DNA from: Streptomyces tailanensis
GTDB lineage: Bacteria; Actinomycetota; Actinomycetes; Streptomycetales; Streptomycetaceae
Assembly (NCBI RefSeq): GCF_008386495.1
Contig: NZ_VTHJ01000067.1
Span: forward strand, 1-54,410
DNA: 54,410 bases
Direction: 5' to 3'
The first letter of the stretch is position 1. Every line of letters begins with the position of its first letter. The position numbers were made by a program, and so were the translations under genes. Of this stretch, positions 32,646 to 41,935 are shown in pieces. The notes beneath the pieces were generated by a model. That model searched no databases. It was not told the origin of the DNA and saw only the letters and a program-made list of their open reading frames with translations.

Positions 32646-34052
32646 TCAGGGGCTGTAGGGGCTCCAGTGCCCGAGGAAGGGCCTGAGGTCGTCGGCTCGT
32701 GGTTCGGGGATGTCGGGCAGTCGGGGTGGTGTGTGTAATGGGTCGAGGCGCTCGACGGTGGATGCTGCCCAGCTGATCCATGCTTCGGCTTCGGTTCTGG
32801 TCTGCCCCGGGGTCATGGCCTCGACTCGCGTGCGTACGGCGCTCAAGTACTCCGTCAGTCCGGTGGCGTGGCGCCATGCCACTTCCTGCGCTTCAAAGTG
32901 TCTGAAGCGGTACGCCTCGGCGTACCGGATGCGGGCGTCTTCCATGGCGGCTTCCCAGCGGATGCGCTTCTGGCGTGCGGCTTCGATCTCGTCGCGACGT
33001 CTGCGTTCGGCGGCTTCGCCGCGGAGGGTGACCTCCTGTGCCATCTCGGCGAGCTGGTCTTCGAGGGGGTGGCCGGGGGCGTCGGACCATTCGCTTGCCC
33101 GGTGCGGTTGGCCGCCGCTGAGGACGAAGCGGAGGCGTTCGGATGGGGTGTAGTCGAAGCGGGGGATCCTGATCCAGGAGTGCTTCTTGGCGTCGGCGAG
33201 TTCCTTCTCGGTGGCGACGTGCTCGGTCCGGTCCTGTTCCTGGAGGACGAGGAACCCCACGGTCTGGCCCTGTGCGTTGATGGTGAAGTGGGGAGACGCT
33301 CTGCGGCGGCGATGCGACGGGGGCGCGAAGCCGGTCGCTCCCGCCGAACTGGAGTGTCCTTCGGCCTCGGCAGCGGTGATCAGCGCCTGGATGAGCCGGA
33401 GAGCGCGTCCTTGGACGGGCCTGGTCAGGCCCAGCGGCTGTTGTTCGTTCTGCATGGCCCGGATCACGGTGTGCGGGCGGGTGAGCCGGGCAGGCACGGG
33501 GACGGGTTCGAGGACGGCAAGGCGCCAGGCGGGGATGTCGACGAGCTTGATCTCGTACCCGCCTCGGCACCAACCCCCGTACAGCTCCTTCGTCTCCGGA
33601 ATCCTTCCGGATCTGCGCGCCGCGGCGATCCGGGACGGCCACTTCTCGGAGTCCGGACCGCTGCCGGGCTTGACGATCTGGCCGCCTGCCTCCGCGAGCT
33701 CTTGCAGCAGCTGCTCCGTGAATGTCACGCGACGCTGTGGAGGAGGGCTTGGCTTTCGCGCGGAGGCCGGAGTTTCCTGCGCTCGGGGGGACGGGGGTTG
33801 CGGAGCGGCGGCCTGGGCCTTCCGTGGGCGCGATCCACGGGGAGAGTATGTGCCTTGCGCCAGGTAGTGCCGGCCGGCGCTCGTCAGGGCGACGCTCCAC
33901 TGCCCACCCTTCCGGGAGACCAGGACCAGGCCGCGGTTCTGCAGTGCCTGACAGGTGGTCTTGTAGGAGCTGGTCTCCCAAACGCCGGCAGGACACCCGT
34001 CTTCCACCCACTTCAGCACCGAGAGTTGCCGCTCATTGACCTGCCGTTCCAA
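32646..34052 (-). CDS. Hypothetical protein with wHTH-like N-terminus and coiled-coil C-terminus
   Basis: The protein is 468 residues from a TTG at 34052. The N-terminus (NERQLSVLKWVEDGCPAGV, ALQNRGLVLVSRKG, VALTSAGRHYLAQG) looks like a winged helix. A Pro/Ala-rich linker, a second small domain (FTEQLLQELAEAGGQIV), a central region with HFTINAQGQTVGFLVLQEQD and a long Arg/Glu-rich helix (residues ~340-410) follow. I recognise it as a recurrent Streptomyces hypothetical sometimes labelled PE-PGRS, but the function is unknown. In another frame, ATG 34093 gives MPPSYVNLESKAG, which fits in front of PLERQVNERQ, so a frameshift may have cost the true start. Confidence 0.6.
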   Translation of the reverse strand: MERQVNERQLSVLKWVEDGCPAGVWETSSYKTTCQALQNRGLVLVSRKGGQWSVALTSAGRHYLAQGTYSPRGSRPRKAQAAAPQPPSPRAQETPASARKPSPPPQRRVTFTEQLLQELAEAGGQIVKPGSGPDSEKWPSRIAAARRSGRIPETKELYGGWCRGGYEIKLVDIPAWRLAVLEPVPVPARLTRPHTVIRAMQNEQQPLGLTRPVQGRALRLIQALITAAEAEGHSSSAGATGFAPPSHRRRRASPHFTINAQGQTVGFLVLQEQDRTEHVATEKELADAKKHSWIRIPRFDYTPSERLRFVLSGGQPHRASEWSDAPGHPLEDQLAEMAQEVTLRGEAAERRRRDEIEAARQKRIRWEAAMEDARIRYAEAYRFRHFEAQEVAWRHATGLTEYLSAVRTRVEAMTPGQTRTEAEAWISWAASTVERLDPLHTPPRLPDIPEPRADDLRPFLGHWSPYSP

Positions 34053-34175
34053 TGGCCCGCCTTCGACTCGAGGTTGACGTACGACGGCGGCATGGTGTCA
34101 GTTCCGTTTTGTCAGCGGCGGGTGGTTCGAAACCATTTCGCTCGAATGAGCGAAGGCTGACGTGGACCGTGTCTA

Positions 34176-34400
34176 CGCGGCGATGGCGCGTATCGCCGAC
34201 CGGTGCGCGGCCGGGTCTTCGCCGAAGGGAGCGATGAGCTGCCATTGTGCGGGCGAACTGGGTGTCCGTGCGGCGGCGATCTTCGCCATTGCCGCCAGCT
34301 CGGTCTCCGTGCGCTGCTGGCGAGCCAGCCCGGTGGCTTCGGTCGGGGCCTTCAGTCGCTGAGCTTCGCGCGCAAGCGTTCGTTCTCCTTCTCGAGGGTC
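34176..34400 (-). pseudogene. Unidentified coding remnant
   Basis: A start-less frame reads LARQQRTETELAAMAKIAAA and ends in GEDPAAHRSAIRAIAA before a stop. The hydrophilic helical composition looks like a true protein tail, but no family was recognised and no start codon is present. It lies in the 496-bp gap between the hypothetical gene and the IS1380 remnant, in which nothing else was seen. Confidence 0.25.
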
Positions 34401-34548
34401 TTAACCTGCCCGTTTCAGTTGGGTCGGCTGAGCTGGGCTGACTATGGTGGACCGTGGCTGTCGGTGGGTGGGCATGCCTGGGGCCCGGCGCTCGGGTCGG
34501 GTGCTCCGGGTTCCTCGGGTTGTGGGTGGGCAGGGGCGGCGCTGTTGG

Positions 34549-35673
34549 TCAGGTGGCTGGCCGCGGCAGGGCCGCGAGGCAGGCGAAAGCGTTCGCCAGC
34601 TCATGCCGCCAAGGCCAGGTGGCGGCGATCCGCAGGTGGAGGCGGCGGCCGCCGCGGGTGATGCGGGCGGCGGCGTGCAGCAGCCGGTAGCGGAGCTTCT
34701 TCGGCTCGGCAGCCGCGAGTTCGCCGTCCAGCAGCAGGGCGCGGGTCCAGGCGAGCAGGTCGATTGCGGTCAGGGACAGCTCGAGCCAGGCCGCGTTTAC
34801 CTGGAAAAGCCGGGAGGGAAAGCGGTCGAAGCCGGTGGCTTTGCCGCAGCGGATGCGGTCCTGGACGCGGGCGTGCGCGCGGTGGCGGACCTCGAGGTGC
34901 TGGATGGATCCGCCGCCCGCGATGGGGGTGTCGGTGAGGAAGACCTGGTGGCGCATGCCCTCGTCGAGGTCGAACAGGGAGAGCTGGGCGCCGGGATGCG
35001 GGCGCTCACGTCGCACGATGACGCGGGTGCCGTCGGGGTATCCGGCCAGGTCGATCATGCCGGTCAGTTCGGCGACTTCGGCTGAGCCGCGCAGGGAGCC
35101 GTCCTGTTCCAGGGCCGGGTGCCAGGTTCGGCCGGGCAGGGCCCGGATCGCGTGGCGGACCGGTTCGGTGACGGGGTGTCCGACGGAGAAGAAGGTCTGG
35201 ATGCCGCGAGCCCGCAGGTTTCGCAGGTGGGTCAGGAACGCTTTGGTACCTCCGGCGCTGTCGGTGCGGATGAGGATGTCGGTGCCGTGGCGATGGGCAT
35301 CGGGGATCTGTGCGAGGGCGGCGTTCAGGACGGTGATGTGGTCGCTCGCGGTGTTCGCTCCGGCGTTGCCCGGCCGCAGCAGGCCGGGCAGAGCCTCGCC
35401 GGTGTTGTCCAGGAAGCACAGCAGCGGATGGAAGCCGAAGCCGTGTTTATAGGTGGCGGCTGCCTGTTCCTTCTCGGAGTGGCAGGTGACGAGGGTGGCG
35501 TCGAGGTCCAGAACCAGGCCGGGCAGGTCGCGTCCGCCCGCGCGGGAGCTCGGTGTCCCGCGCCGGGTCTCGGCGGCCTGCAGCCAGTGACACGACTGCG
35601 CACTCGGCTCACCGGGCTGCCGAAAGCCGTCACCGCGATGATCGCGGTCCTCGTCCGACGCCGGGAAGATCAA
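34549..35673 (-). mobile_element. IS1380 family transposase, N-terminally truncated
   Basis: The frame encodes about 374 residues, of which the part from about residue 50 matches IS1380-type DDE transposases: GLVLDLDATLVTCHSEKEQA, YKHGFGFHPLLCFLDNTGEA, LRPGNAGANTASDH, then ILIRTDSAGGTKAFL and the C-terminal RLFQVNAAWLELSLTAIDLLAW. Catalytic aspartates in DLDAT and RTDSAG are present. The first ~80-100 residues of a normal transposase are missing or frame-shifted (the first 50 here match nothing), so the copy is probably dead. Terminal repeats were not identified. It separates the hypothetical gene from the exonuclease gene. Confidence 0.85.
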
Positions 35674-35738
35674 CGGGCCGTCGGGTAGGTCGTCTTGGGG
35701 CGCGGCCGTTGTCAGAGAGGGTGGCTACTGTCCGGCGC

Positions 35739-37868
35739 ATGCCGAAGAAGAGGAAGAAGAAGCCGTCGTCGCGGGCCCGGCGCACTGGCGAGGTTGCCCC
35801 GCACGAGCAACTGCCCTCCGTGATCAAGCTCGGTGACCCGCGGGTGCCGTCGCGCGGGTGGACCTTTCAGGCGTTGATCGACGCGGGGCGGGAGTCTGGC
35901 CAGCCACTCTTGGAGTTCACGGCGCAGCCTCCCGACGGAAATTCATCCGATTTCGTCCCGAAGGTCGACTTCCCTCGGGCGCCGCTCCAAGCGGGGTGGT
36001 ACCTGCGGTCCGACCTGGCCGTTCCGGTCTACCTGTGGGTGTTTTCCGAGAGTCAACTTGCCGATGATCCAGACGCGTTGGATTTGCGGCGACGGGGGTT
36101 CGCCTTCTATGTGGCGCACTCGGTGTGTACGCACGGAGGAAGTGACGGCGCTTATGCCAGCGTGGAGGACGTGGAGGCATGGATTCCGATTGTGGCGCCG
36201 GACCCGAGCGTCGTGGACGCCGACAGGTATGGCCACGCGCCCGTTTATCGCACGCCTGCGGTACGGAGGCTGCCCCCAGGATCTCCCCGCACGGTGGGAG
36301 TGCTGGATGTGGACTATGCGCGGGTAGCGGGCCGGAGCCTGCCCGAGCGCTGGGATATCGACGTCGTCGGCTTCTTGGTGATGGAACGACAGGACGCCGC
36401 CGACATGCCGGGACAGGAATTCTGGAGGCAAGTAGCCTTTCACACGTTCCGAGATCAGAATCTGTCGGACCTCCGTGCCGTGGCCGGAGAGGTCGACCTG
36501 ATCATCGGCCACAATCTCTTCGACGGCGACTACCGATGCCTGCGGACCTACGGCGACGTGGTGGACGTCGGCGTGCTGGCCGCGAAGACGGTGGACACGC
36601 TGTATGCCGCCCGTCATGTGGTCGGCGGCCGCGCATCTCGTGCGGCGCGTCTGGACCTCACCACGTTGGCGGGCGCCCAGGGACTGCGGGAACGGGCGAA
36701 GAAGGCGTCCCGGACTGAGGCCCACCGCGGCATCCGCACCATCCATGACGCGGAGGAGCGCTGGTTCTTCCAGCCCATTTCTGATGACTGCGAACTGATG
36801 CTGGAGCTGTGGCTCGAACTGGTCACCAGCCGGCGCCTGCGCAGCGTCCTCCCGTCGGGTGAAGCGGTGGAGTACCCAGTCGGCGAGGACGGTCTGCGGC
36901 TGCTGCTGGAGCCGCAGCTCGCCCCGGACACCTTCACGAACCTGCTGACGACGAAAGGCACCGTCTACCCGCTGCAGGGCGCGGCGCGCAATGAGAGCGT
37001 GGCCCGGATCCACCGCGAGATCGAACAGCAGCGGGCCGACGGCACGCTGGCCAATCGCCACCCCGCCGCCGCGCACCGCCAGCGCTGTATGGCACCCAGC
37101 GACTCGGGGGGACGGCAGTGCGACCAGCTCATCGAGGCGACGCAGACGTATTGCCGTGCCCATCGCACCAAGCGGCGCTGCCGAGGGAATCCGGCCCTCG
37201 CCGACGCCTGCACCGCCATCGTCCACGGCGATCTGGCGCATTGCCGCTGGCACCGTATGACCGCGCTCTACGTGCCACAAGGGCAGCGAATCGTCGAGGA
37301 CTTCACCCTTGCTCTGCCGCTTCGCGGCTGGGAGCGGGGCAGTGACTGGGGATACGACACGGGGACGCGTTCGTTCTTCGCGAGGCTGTACCGCAACGAG
37401 GCCGACTCGTCCGGCTCACCGACCGTATGGCTTTCGGGCACTGATCCCGACCTGGGCAATGTGGTCGCGCTCACGGACGCCGTGCAGAAAGCGACCGGGG
37501 CGTCCCGGCAGGACGTCGTGGCAGCCCTGACAGCGGATCGAAGGTCACCCCGAGAACGCGCCGTGATCACCCAGGACTGGGAACCGGCCGGGTGCGACCG
37601 TCCCTGCCCGTGCGGCACTGCGGACTGTGGCCACGGCGCACCGTGCCCGAACGACGAGTGCAGCGGTCACGACGTCCATACGATGCGCAACCCTCGCACC
37701 GAAGCGGACGTGACAGCGTGGCAGGACCATTTCGACTGCTGCGAGGGCTGCTCCGGCAGCTTCCTGGACATCTCACTCCCGGAGCGCCCCTGGGGCGAGA
37801 TTCACGACGACGGCACCGTGACCGTGTACGCCGGGGTGTCCCACTACGAGCTCGGTGTCTACCCGTAG
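35739..37868 (+). CDS. DEDD exonuclease-like protein with tandem CCCH zinc fingers
   Basis: This 709-residue protein starts at ATG 35739 with a lysine/arginine-rich tail. Residues ~185-360 fit a DEDD 3'-5' exonuclease: DxD in VGVLDVDYARVAG (190, 192), the ExoII motif LIIGHNLFDGDY (Asn259, Asp262), VDTLYAARHVV, and the ExoIII-like FQPISDDCELMLELW (Asp349/350). Two tandem zinc fingers follow: Cys450-x10-Cys461-x10-Cys472-x2-His475 and Cys481-x9-Cys491-x10-Cys502-x2-His505. A Cys-rich C-terminal domain (CDRPCPCGTADCGHGAPCP, CCEGCSG) ends the protein. No close family is known to me. It is convergent with the CoiA-like gene. The likely role is nucleic-acid processing in defence, by inference. Confidence 0.7.
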   Translation: MPKKRKKKPSSRARRTGEVAPHEQLPSVIKLGDPRVPSRGWTFQALIDAGRESGQPLLEFTAQPPDGNSSDFVPKVDFPRAPLQAGWYLRSDLAVPVYLWVFSESQLADDPDALDLRRRGFAFYVAHSVCTHGGSDGAYASVEDVEAWIPIVAPDPSVVDADRYGHAPVYRTPAVRRLPPGSPRTVGVLDVDYARVAGRSLPERWDIDVVGFLVMERQDAADMPGQEFWRQVAFHTFRDQNLSDLRAVAGEVDLIIGHNLFDGDYRCLRTYGDVVDVGVLAAKTVDTLYAARHVVGGRASRAARLDLTTLAGAQGLRERAKKASRTEAHRGIRTIHDAEERWFFQPISDDCELMLELWLELVTSRRLRSVLPSGEAVEYPVGEDGLRLLLEPQLAPDTFTNLLTTKGTVYPLQGAARNESVARIHREIEQQRADGTLANRHPAAAHRQRCMAPSDSGGRQCDQLIEATQTYCRAHRTKRRCRGNPALADACTAIVHGDLAHCRWHRMTALYVPQGQRIVEDFTLALPLRGWERGSDWGYDTGTRSFFARLYRNEADSSGSPTVWLSGTDPDLGNVVALTDAVQKATGASRQDVVAALTADRRSPRERAVITQDWEPAGCDRPCPCGTADCGHGAPCPNDECSGHDVHTMRNPRTEADVTAWQDHFDCCEGCSGSFLDISLPERPWGEIHDDGTVTVYAGVSHYELGVYP

Positions 37869-37979
37869 CCGCGTGCAGTCGTGGCGGACCAGTGCAGCGA
37901 GCCGGGGCCGGCGGATGTCCGCGACCGAGCTGAACGGCGGGCCGGCTGGGCCCGCACGCCGTTCGCTGAGTGCGGCAGG

Positions 37980-40900
37980 TCAGCGGTGGCGCCAGGTTTG
38001 GCGCAGGCGCAGGACTTCGGTGGCCCAGTGGGCGGGAAGGTCTGGTTCGGGTATGCGTTCGCGGCCGAGGCTGAAGCGGACGTGGCGGTAGAGCCAGTGC
38101 AGCGAGGCGTCCGAGCTCGCGACGAGTGTGGACAGCAGCGGTTCACCGACCGGTGTCTCCCGGTCGACGGCGACCAGGAGTTCACCCTGGTCGTCCGGGT
38201 GCAGGTGCGGCAGCCCGCCCGCTATCCGCAGCCGCAGGTCACCCCACGTCAGAAGTGAGCCGCCGCTGCGCGCCGCGTCCTTGAGGACGTCCCGGGCGAT
38301 GGCGGCCAGCTTGTCGATGGTCTCGATCGGCAGACGGTCCGGGGGAGACGGTGCGGTGGCCTCGGGACCGGGGACGGCCTTGACCGGGTCCGCCGCGCGC
38401 GGTGCGGCACGACGCGGCGCGCTCGAGGTGCCGGCCTTGAGCTGGCGCTTCCACCGCTTGACCTGAACCTCTTCGAGCACCGGTAGGCGCCGGTCCAACT
38501 GACGGCGCAGCGAGCTGATCTCGTCGAGGAATGCGGCGAGTTCCTCGGTGGCCAGGCCGTTGCCGGCACGGCCGAGTTCGGCGAGGACTTGACGGATACG
38601 GCGCAGGATCGGGTCCGTGTTCGGATCCTGTTCCTGGCACCACGCCTTCACCTCGCGCATCAACGGCGTGTAGGTGGCACGGTCTTCGGGCGACAGGCGC
38701 CGGCCGTAGATGGGTCCGGCCAAGTGGCGCGCGGTCTGGACCGCAGCCAGGTCGCCGGCCTCCTGCGCGGCACGGATCTCCTTCACGAGCCAGGCGAACT
38801 CCGCTCGGGCTTCTGCGAAAGCGGCAGACTCGGAAGGTGGCGCGCCGCTGGGTGACGGGTGGGTCGCCGACAGGGGGGCTCCGCCATCTGGAGTCACCGA
38901 TTCGCCGTTGACCTGGGCTTCCAGGCGGGCGAGCGCCGTGTCGAGGTCCTGCGGCAGGGGGCCGGGGCAGCGTCGTTTGAGAATCTTCGAGTGGGCCAGG
39001 GCACTGCGCAGGGCGAGAGACGTGGGGGCGGGGCCGGCCGTCGCGAGGTCGGCGAACAAGGTGCGCAGCGCCGCGTGGGCGGCTGCTGCTTCACGGCTGT
39101 TGATCCAGGTCTGCAGGTCGGTGCGGAGCAGTAGGAGGTTCTGCCGTGGCTCACCGGACAGGTGACCCGTGGCGATCCGTGAGACCTCCTGGCGGATCCG
39201 TCTGGCCTCGTTCAGGTCGTCGGCATCACGGGCCTGCTTGAACAGCTGCCTCAGACGGGCGATGTCTGCTGTCGCCTGCGCCTGGAACGTGCGCTGGTCC
39301 TTCCCCGGCGAGACGGGGCTCTTCGCCGCGGCGGGCGGGACGGCGGGCGTGCTCCTCTTCGGGGGCGCAGACGCCGGCAGAGGGTGGCCAATGAGGCGGT
39401 CGAGGTCGTCCAGGAGCCGCTCGCCCTCGCGTTGCCACGCGCGCAGCTCCTGCCTGCGTTGCCGGACAGTCTCGTAGAGCCGTTGGTGCTGTTCGCCGTC
39501 CTTGACCGTGGTGGCCAGACGGGCGGCGCGACGGCCGGTGGCGTGGGGCAACGTGGCACGGCCCACGGCCAACTGAGCCTTGAGGAGGGTCAGCTGTTCC
39601 TGGGCGGCCCGAGCTTCCGCGGGGCGGGGCGCCTCCGCAATAGCAGCCGATGCCGGTAGGGGAGGAGTACGGTGGCCGTACGCCGTATGCGCAGCGCGGA
39701 TCTGCTCGTCGCTCCACCGGTACAGCGCGGACTCCGAGGCCGGGGCGGGGACTTGGAGCAGGCGCAGCACGGTGGCGAGATAGGACAGGGGACGGCCGGA
39801 GGGCGCGCGGACCAGGACGCACAACAGCGACCGGTTCCGATCTCGCGGCTTGTCGACCTCCACGAGGAGGTCCCGGCGCTTGGGATCGGGCAGGTGCGCG
39901 AGATCCAGGCCGACCCGCTCGGCCAGCTGTTTCCACGTGGTGGTGGCCCCCTCCCGCGCCACGTCTTCGAGAGCCCGCCGCAACAGTGTGGCGGTGCGGC
40001 TGCCCTGGGACTGCACCGGAACGGTGGGGGCCGGGGCGGGCGTGGCGGGCTTCGGCGCGGGCAGGGGCTCGTCCAAGGCGACGGGGGGACGCCACAGGCC
40101 GGTACGTTCCGCGTCCAGACCCTTGAGCTGGATGAGGCTGTCCGCGCGCACCGCCCAGCCGGTGTTCTCACCCGGCCAGTCGGCTTCGGTGACCAGCAGG
40201 CGCACCGCGCCCGCCAGCCGGTACACGTACTGCTCGGTGGGGCGGGGTGTGTCGTGGGGCAAGGAGAGCTGGGCCTTGAGGATCCGGTGTCCGGCCGGTT
40301 TGATGAATCCGGATATCAGGTACCGGCCGCCCTCCACGAGGGGCGAGTCGGTGTCCGGCCGGGCCTCGCCGTCGATCGCGAAGACGATCTCGGCGCCGCG
40401 CAGCGGCAGGCTGCCGGCCACGGCGGCGTGGCGCGCGGCGCCCTCGCGGATCAGCCCGCGGTTACGCAGTTCGTCGAGGTCGGGGGTGATGAGGCCGTCG
40501 CCGGTCATCCGGCACTGCTCGAGCGGAGACCAGGCGACGGGGCGGTTCTCGGTGACGGTGCCGATCAGAACCCGGCGGCTGTTGCCGTCGGTTTCGCACC
40601 GCACCCGCAGGGCATAGCCGTAGCGGGCCGTCATATCCCGGGTGATGGCGCTCTCCAGCCCGAAGACCCACTCGACGTGCCCTTCCTTGGCGGCCAGGCT
40701 GTCCGCCGTTCCACGCCAGCTGCGGTAGTCGTTGGGCCGCAGCTCGAAGCGAAGGCGTTGATTCGTGGCACGCAGCACGAAGTCCACGGCATCCCCGGGG
40801 CCGCGCCCGAGGCTGCACAACTCGGCCTGCGCCGCGTGCCCCTGGCCCGCCAGCCACTGCATCACGTGCGCTTTGACGAACAGGTGATCGGCGCTGTCGA

Positions 40901-41165
40901 CGCCGTTGGCCGTGCGATGACAAGCCGCCCGGCTTCCGTCGCGGTCCGGGAAATGGGAGAAGTGACAGACCTTCGTTTCGTAGCGCTTGGTCATCAGCCG
41001 CTCGCCGCAGCCACCGAGCAGCGTTCCGCACCAGAAGTCGTCCTTGCCGAACTGGCGGCGGAACTCATCCAGATTGTGCGGCTCCTCGGGCAGGATGACC
41101 GGCTGGTCCGAATCCCGGCCTCCCATGACCGCGGTCTGGACGAGACGGAAGTCGATCTGCGCCAC
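37980..41165 (-). CDS. Large CoiA-like nuclease protein with duplicated module
   Basis: The protein has 1061 residues. Residues 40-90 carry a CoiA-like zinc site (FWCGTLLGGCGERL, VCHFSHFPD, then ACHRT: Cys46, Cys53, His71, Cys82). Residues 92-165 form a restriction-endonuclease-like core (DHLFVKAHVMQWL, GDAVDFVL with Asp128, FELRPNDYRSW with Glu141). A beta-rich region follows (~170-355). Residues ~390-499 and 950-1061 are two copies of one module (TTTWKQLAERVG/LLTWGDLRLRIAGG, DLLVEVDKP/ELLVAVDRE, then LYRW/LYRHVRF). Between them lie long helical, coiled-coil-like segments (500-940). CoiA relatives act on DNA during competence. A large defence or DNA-uptake nuclease is inferred; I know no described system with this layout. 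Confidence 0.7.
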   Translation of the reverse strand: MAQIDFRLVQTAVMGGRDSDQPVILPEEPHNLDEFRRQFGKDDFWCGTLLGGCGERLMTKRYETKVCHFSHFPDRDGSRAACHRTANGVDSADHLFVKAHVMQWLAGQGHAAQAELCSLGRGPGDAVDFVLRATNQRLRFELRPNDYRSWRGTADSLAAKEGHVEWVFGLESAITRDMTARYGYALRVRCETDGNSRRVLIGTVTENRPVAWSPLEQCRMTGDGLITPDLDELRNRGLIREGAARHAAVAGSLPLRGAEIVFAIDGEARPDTDSPLVEGGRYLISGFIKPAGHRILKAQLSLPHDTPRPTEQYVYRLAGAVRLLVTEADWPGENTGWAVRADSLIQLKGLDAERTGLWRPPVALDEPLPAPKPATPAPAPTVPVQSQGSRTATLLRRALEDVAREGATTTWKQLAERVGLDLAHLPDPKRRDLLVEVDKPRDRNRSLLCVLVRAPSGRPLSYLATVLRLLQVPAPASESALYRWSDEQIRAAHTAYGHRTPPLPASAAIAEAPRPAEARAAQEQLTLLKAQLAVGRATLPHATGRRAARLATTVKDGEQHQRLYETVRQRRQELRAWQREGERLLDDLDRLIGHPLPASAPPKRSTPAVPPAAAKSPVSPGKDQRTFQAQATADIARLRQLFKQARDADDLNEARRIRQEVSRIATGHLSGEPRQNLLLLRTDLQTWINSREAAAAHAALRTLFADLATAGPAPTSLALRSALAHSKILKRRCPGPLPQDLDTALARLEAQVNGESVTPDGGAPLSATHPSPSGAPPSESAAFAEARAEFAWLVKEIRAAQEAGDLAAVQTARHLAGPIYGRRLSPEDRATYTPLMREVKAWCQEQDPNTDPILRRIRQVLAELGRAGNGLATEELAAFLDEISSLRRQLDRRLPVLEEVQVKRWKRQLKAGTSSAPRRAAPRAADPVKAVPGPEATAPSPPDRLPIETIDKLAAIARDVLKDAARSGGSLLTWGDLRLRIAGGLPHLHPDDQGELLVAVDRETPVGEPLLSTLVASSDASLHWLYRHVRFSLGRERIPEPDLPAHWATEVLRLRQTWRHR

Positions 41166-41395
41166 CAGCAGTTCCTCCGAAAACAGTCAGCACCCACCCA
41201 CCCAAGGAGGCACACACCCGGCGCGGACACCGCGCCCCGGAGCACCCCTGGCGCCTGCGCAGTCACACACGTCCCGACGGTGCAGCGACGTCTTGGGCCA
41301 CCCGATGAGATTATCTGTCGCGTCGGACAATGCGTCAGGTGTGGTGTGCATTGCCTCCTGGAAATTCCTTGGCGGACTCCGGTGAGTTGTCTTAC

Positions 41396-41482
41396 GCGGT
41401 GCGTCGGTCTACCGGCTTCGATTCCGTATCGTATGCCCGCAGAAACGAAGTCGAGCGGCTGGTCGGGAAGTTGAAGACTGGC
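41396..41482 (+). mobile_element. IS5-like transposase fragment
   Basis: A short piece, FDSVSYARRNEVERLVGKLK, resembles the Y-x-x-R-N-x-V-E-R-x-x-x-x-L-K box near the C-terminus of IS5/DDE transposases. It is directly followed by an IS110 fragment, showing nested decay. The rest of 41,166-41,395, upstream of the CoiA-like gene, shows no gene. Confidence 0.5.
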
Positions 41483-41486
41483 TCGC

Positions 41487-41935
41487 AGGATTGGCCAGCT
41501 CTCCGAGCAGATCCGGGACGTGGAGACTTGTCTTGCCCGGCTCGTGGAACGGCATGCCCCGCAGCTGCTCGACGTGGTGGGGATCGGTCCGGACACGGCG
41601 GTCACGTTGCTGATCACGGTGGGGGACAACCCTGAACGGCTGGACAGCGAGGCGTCGTTCGCCGCGCTGTGCGGTGTCAGCCCTGTCGAGCGCTCCTCGG
41701 GAGGCCGGCAGATCCGTCGCCTCAACCGCGGCGGCGACCGGCAGGCCAACGCCGCGCTGCATCGCATCGTGCGCTGGTGTCGGGTAGCGATCTGCCCGAC
41801 ACCCGGCCCGCTCGGCTATCGGGGCTTGCGCTTCCGCAGGGCAGCCCACCATCTGAAGGCAAGGCACGAGGCTGCGGCGGACTGGGCTGACACGGGGGGT
41901 TTTGTACGGCGCGCTGGCTGGTTAGTTGCGCGCGA
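41487..41935 (+). mobile_element. IS110 family transposase C-terminal fragment
   Basis: The frame from RIGQLSEQIRDVETCL through LLDVVGIGPDTAVTLLITVGDN, FAALCGVSPVERSSGGRQIR and RGGDRQANAALHRIV is the Transposase_20 domain of IS110 enzymes, with the helix-hairpin-helix-like GIGPDTA. After the ALHRIV segment the similarity is lost. No N-terminal DEDD (RuvC-like) catalytic domain is present. The right end runs into the 3' end of the DUF6527 gene near 41,935, so the insertion or its decay has replaced that gene's natural stop. Confidence 0.8.
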
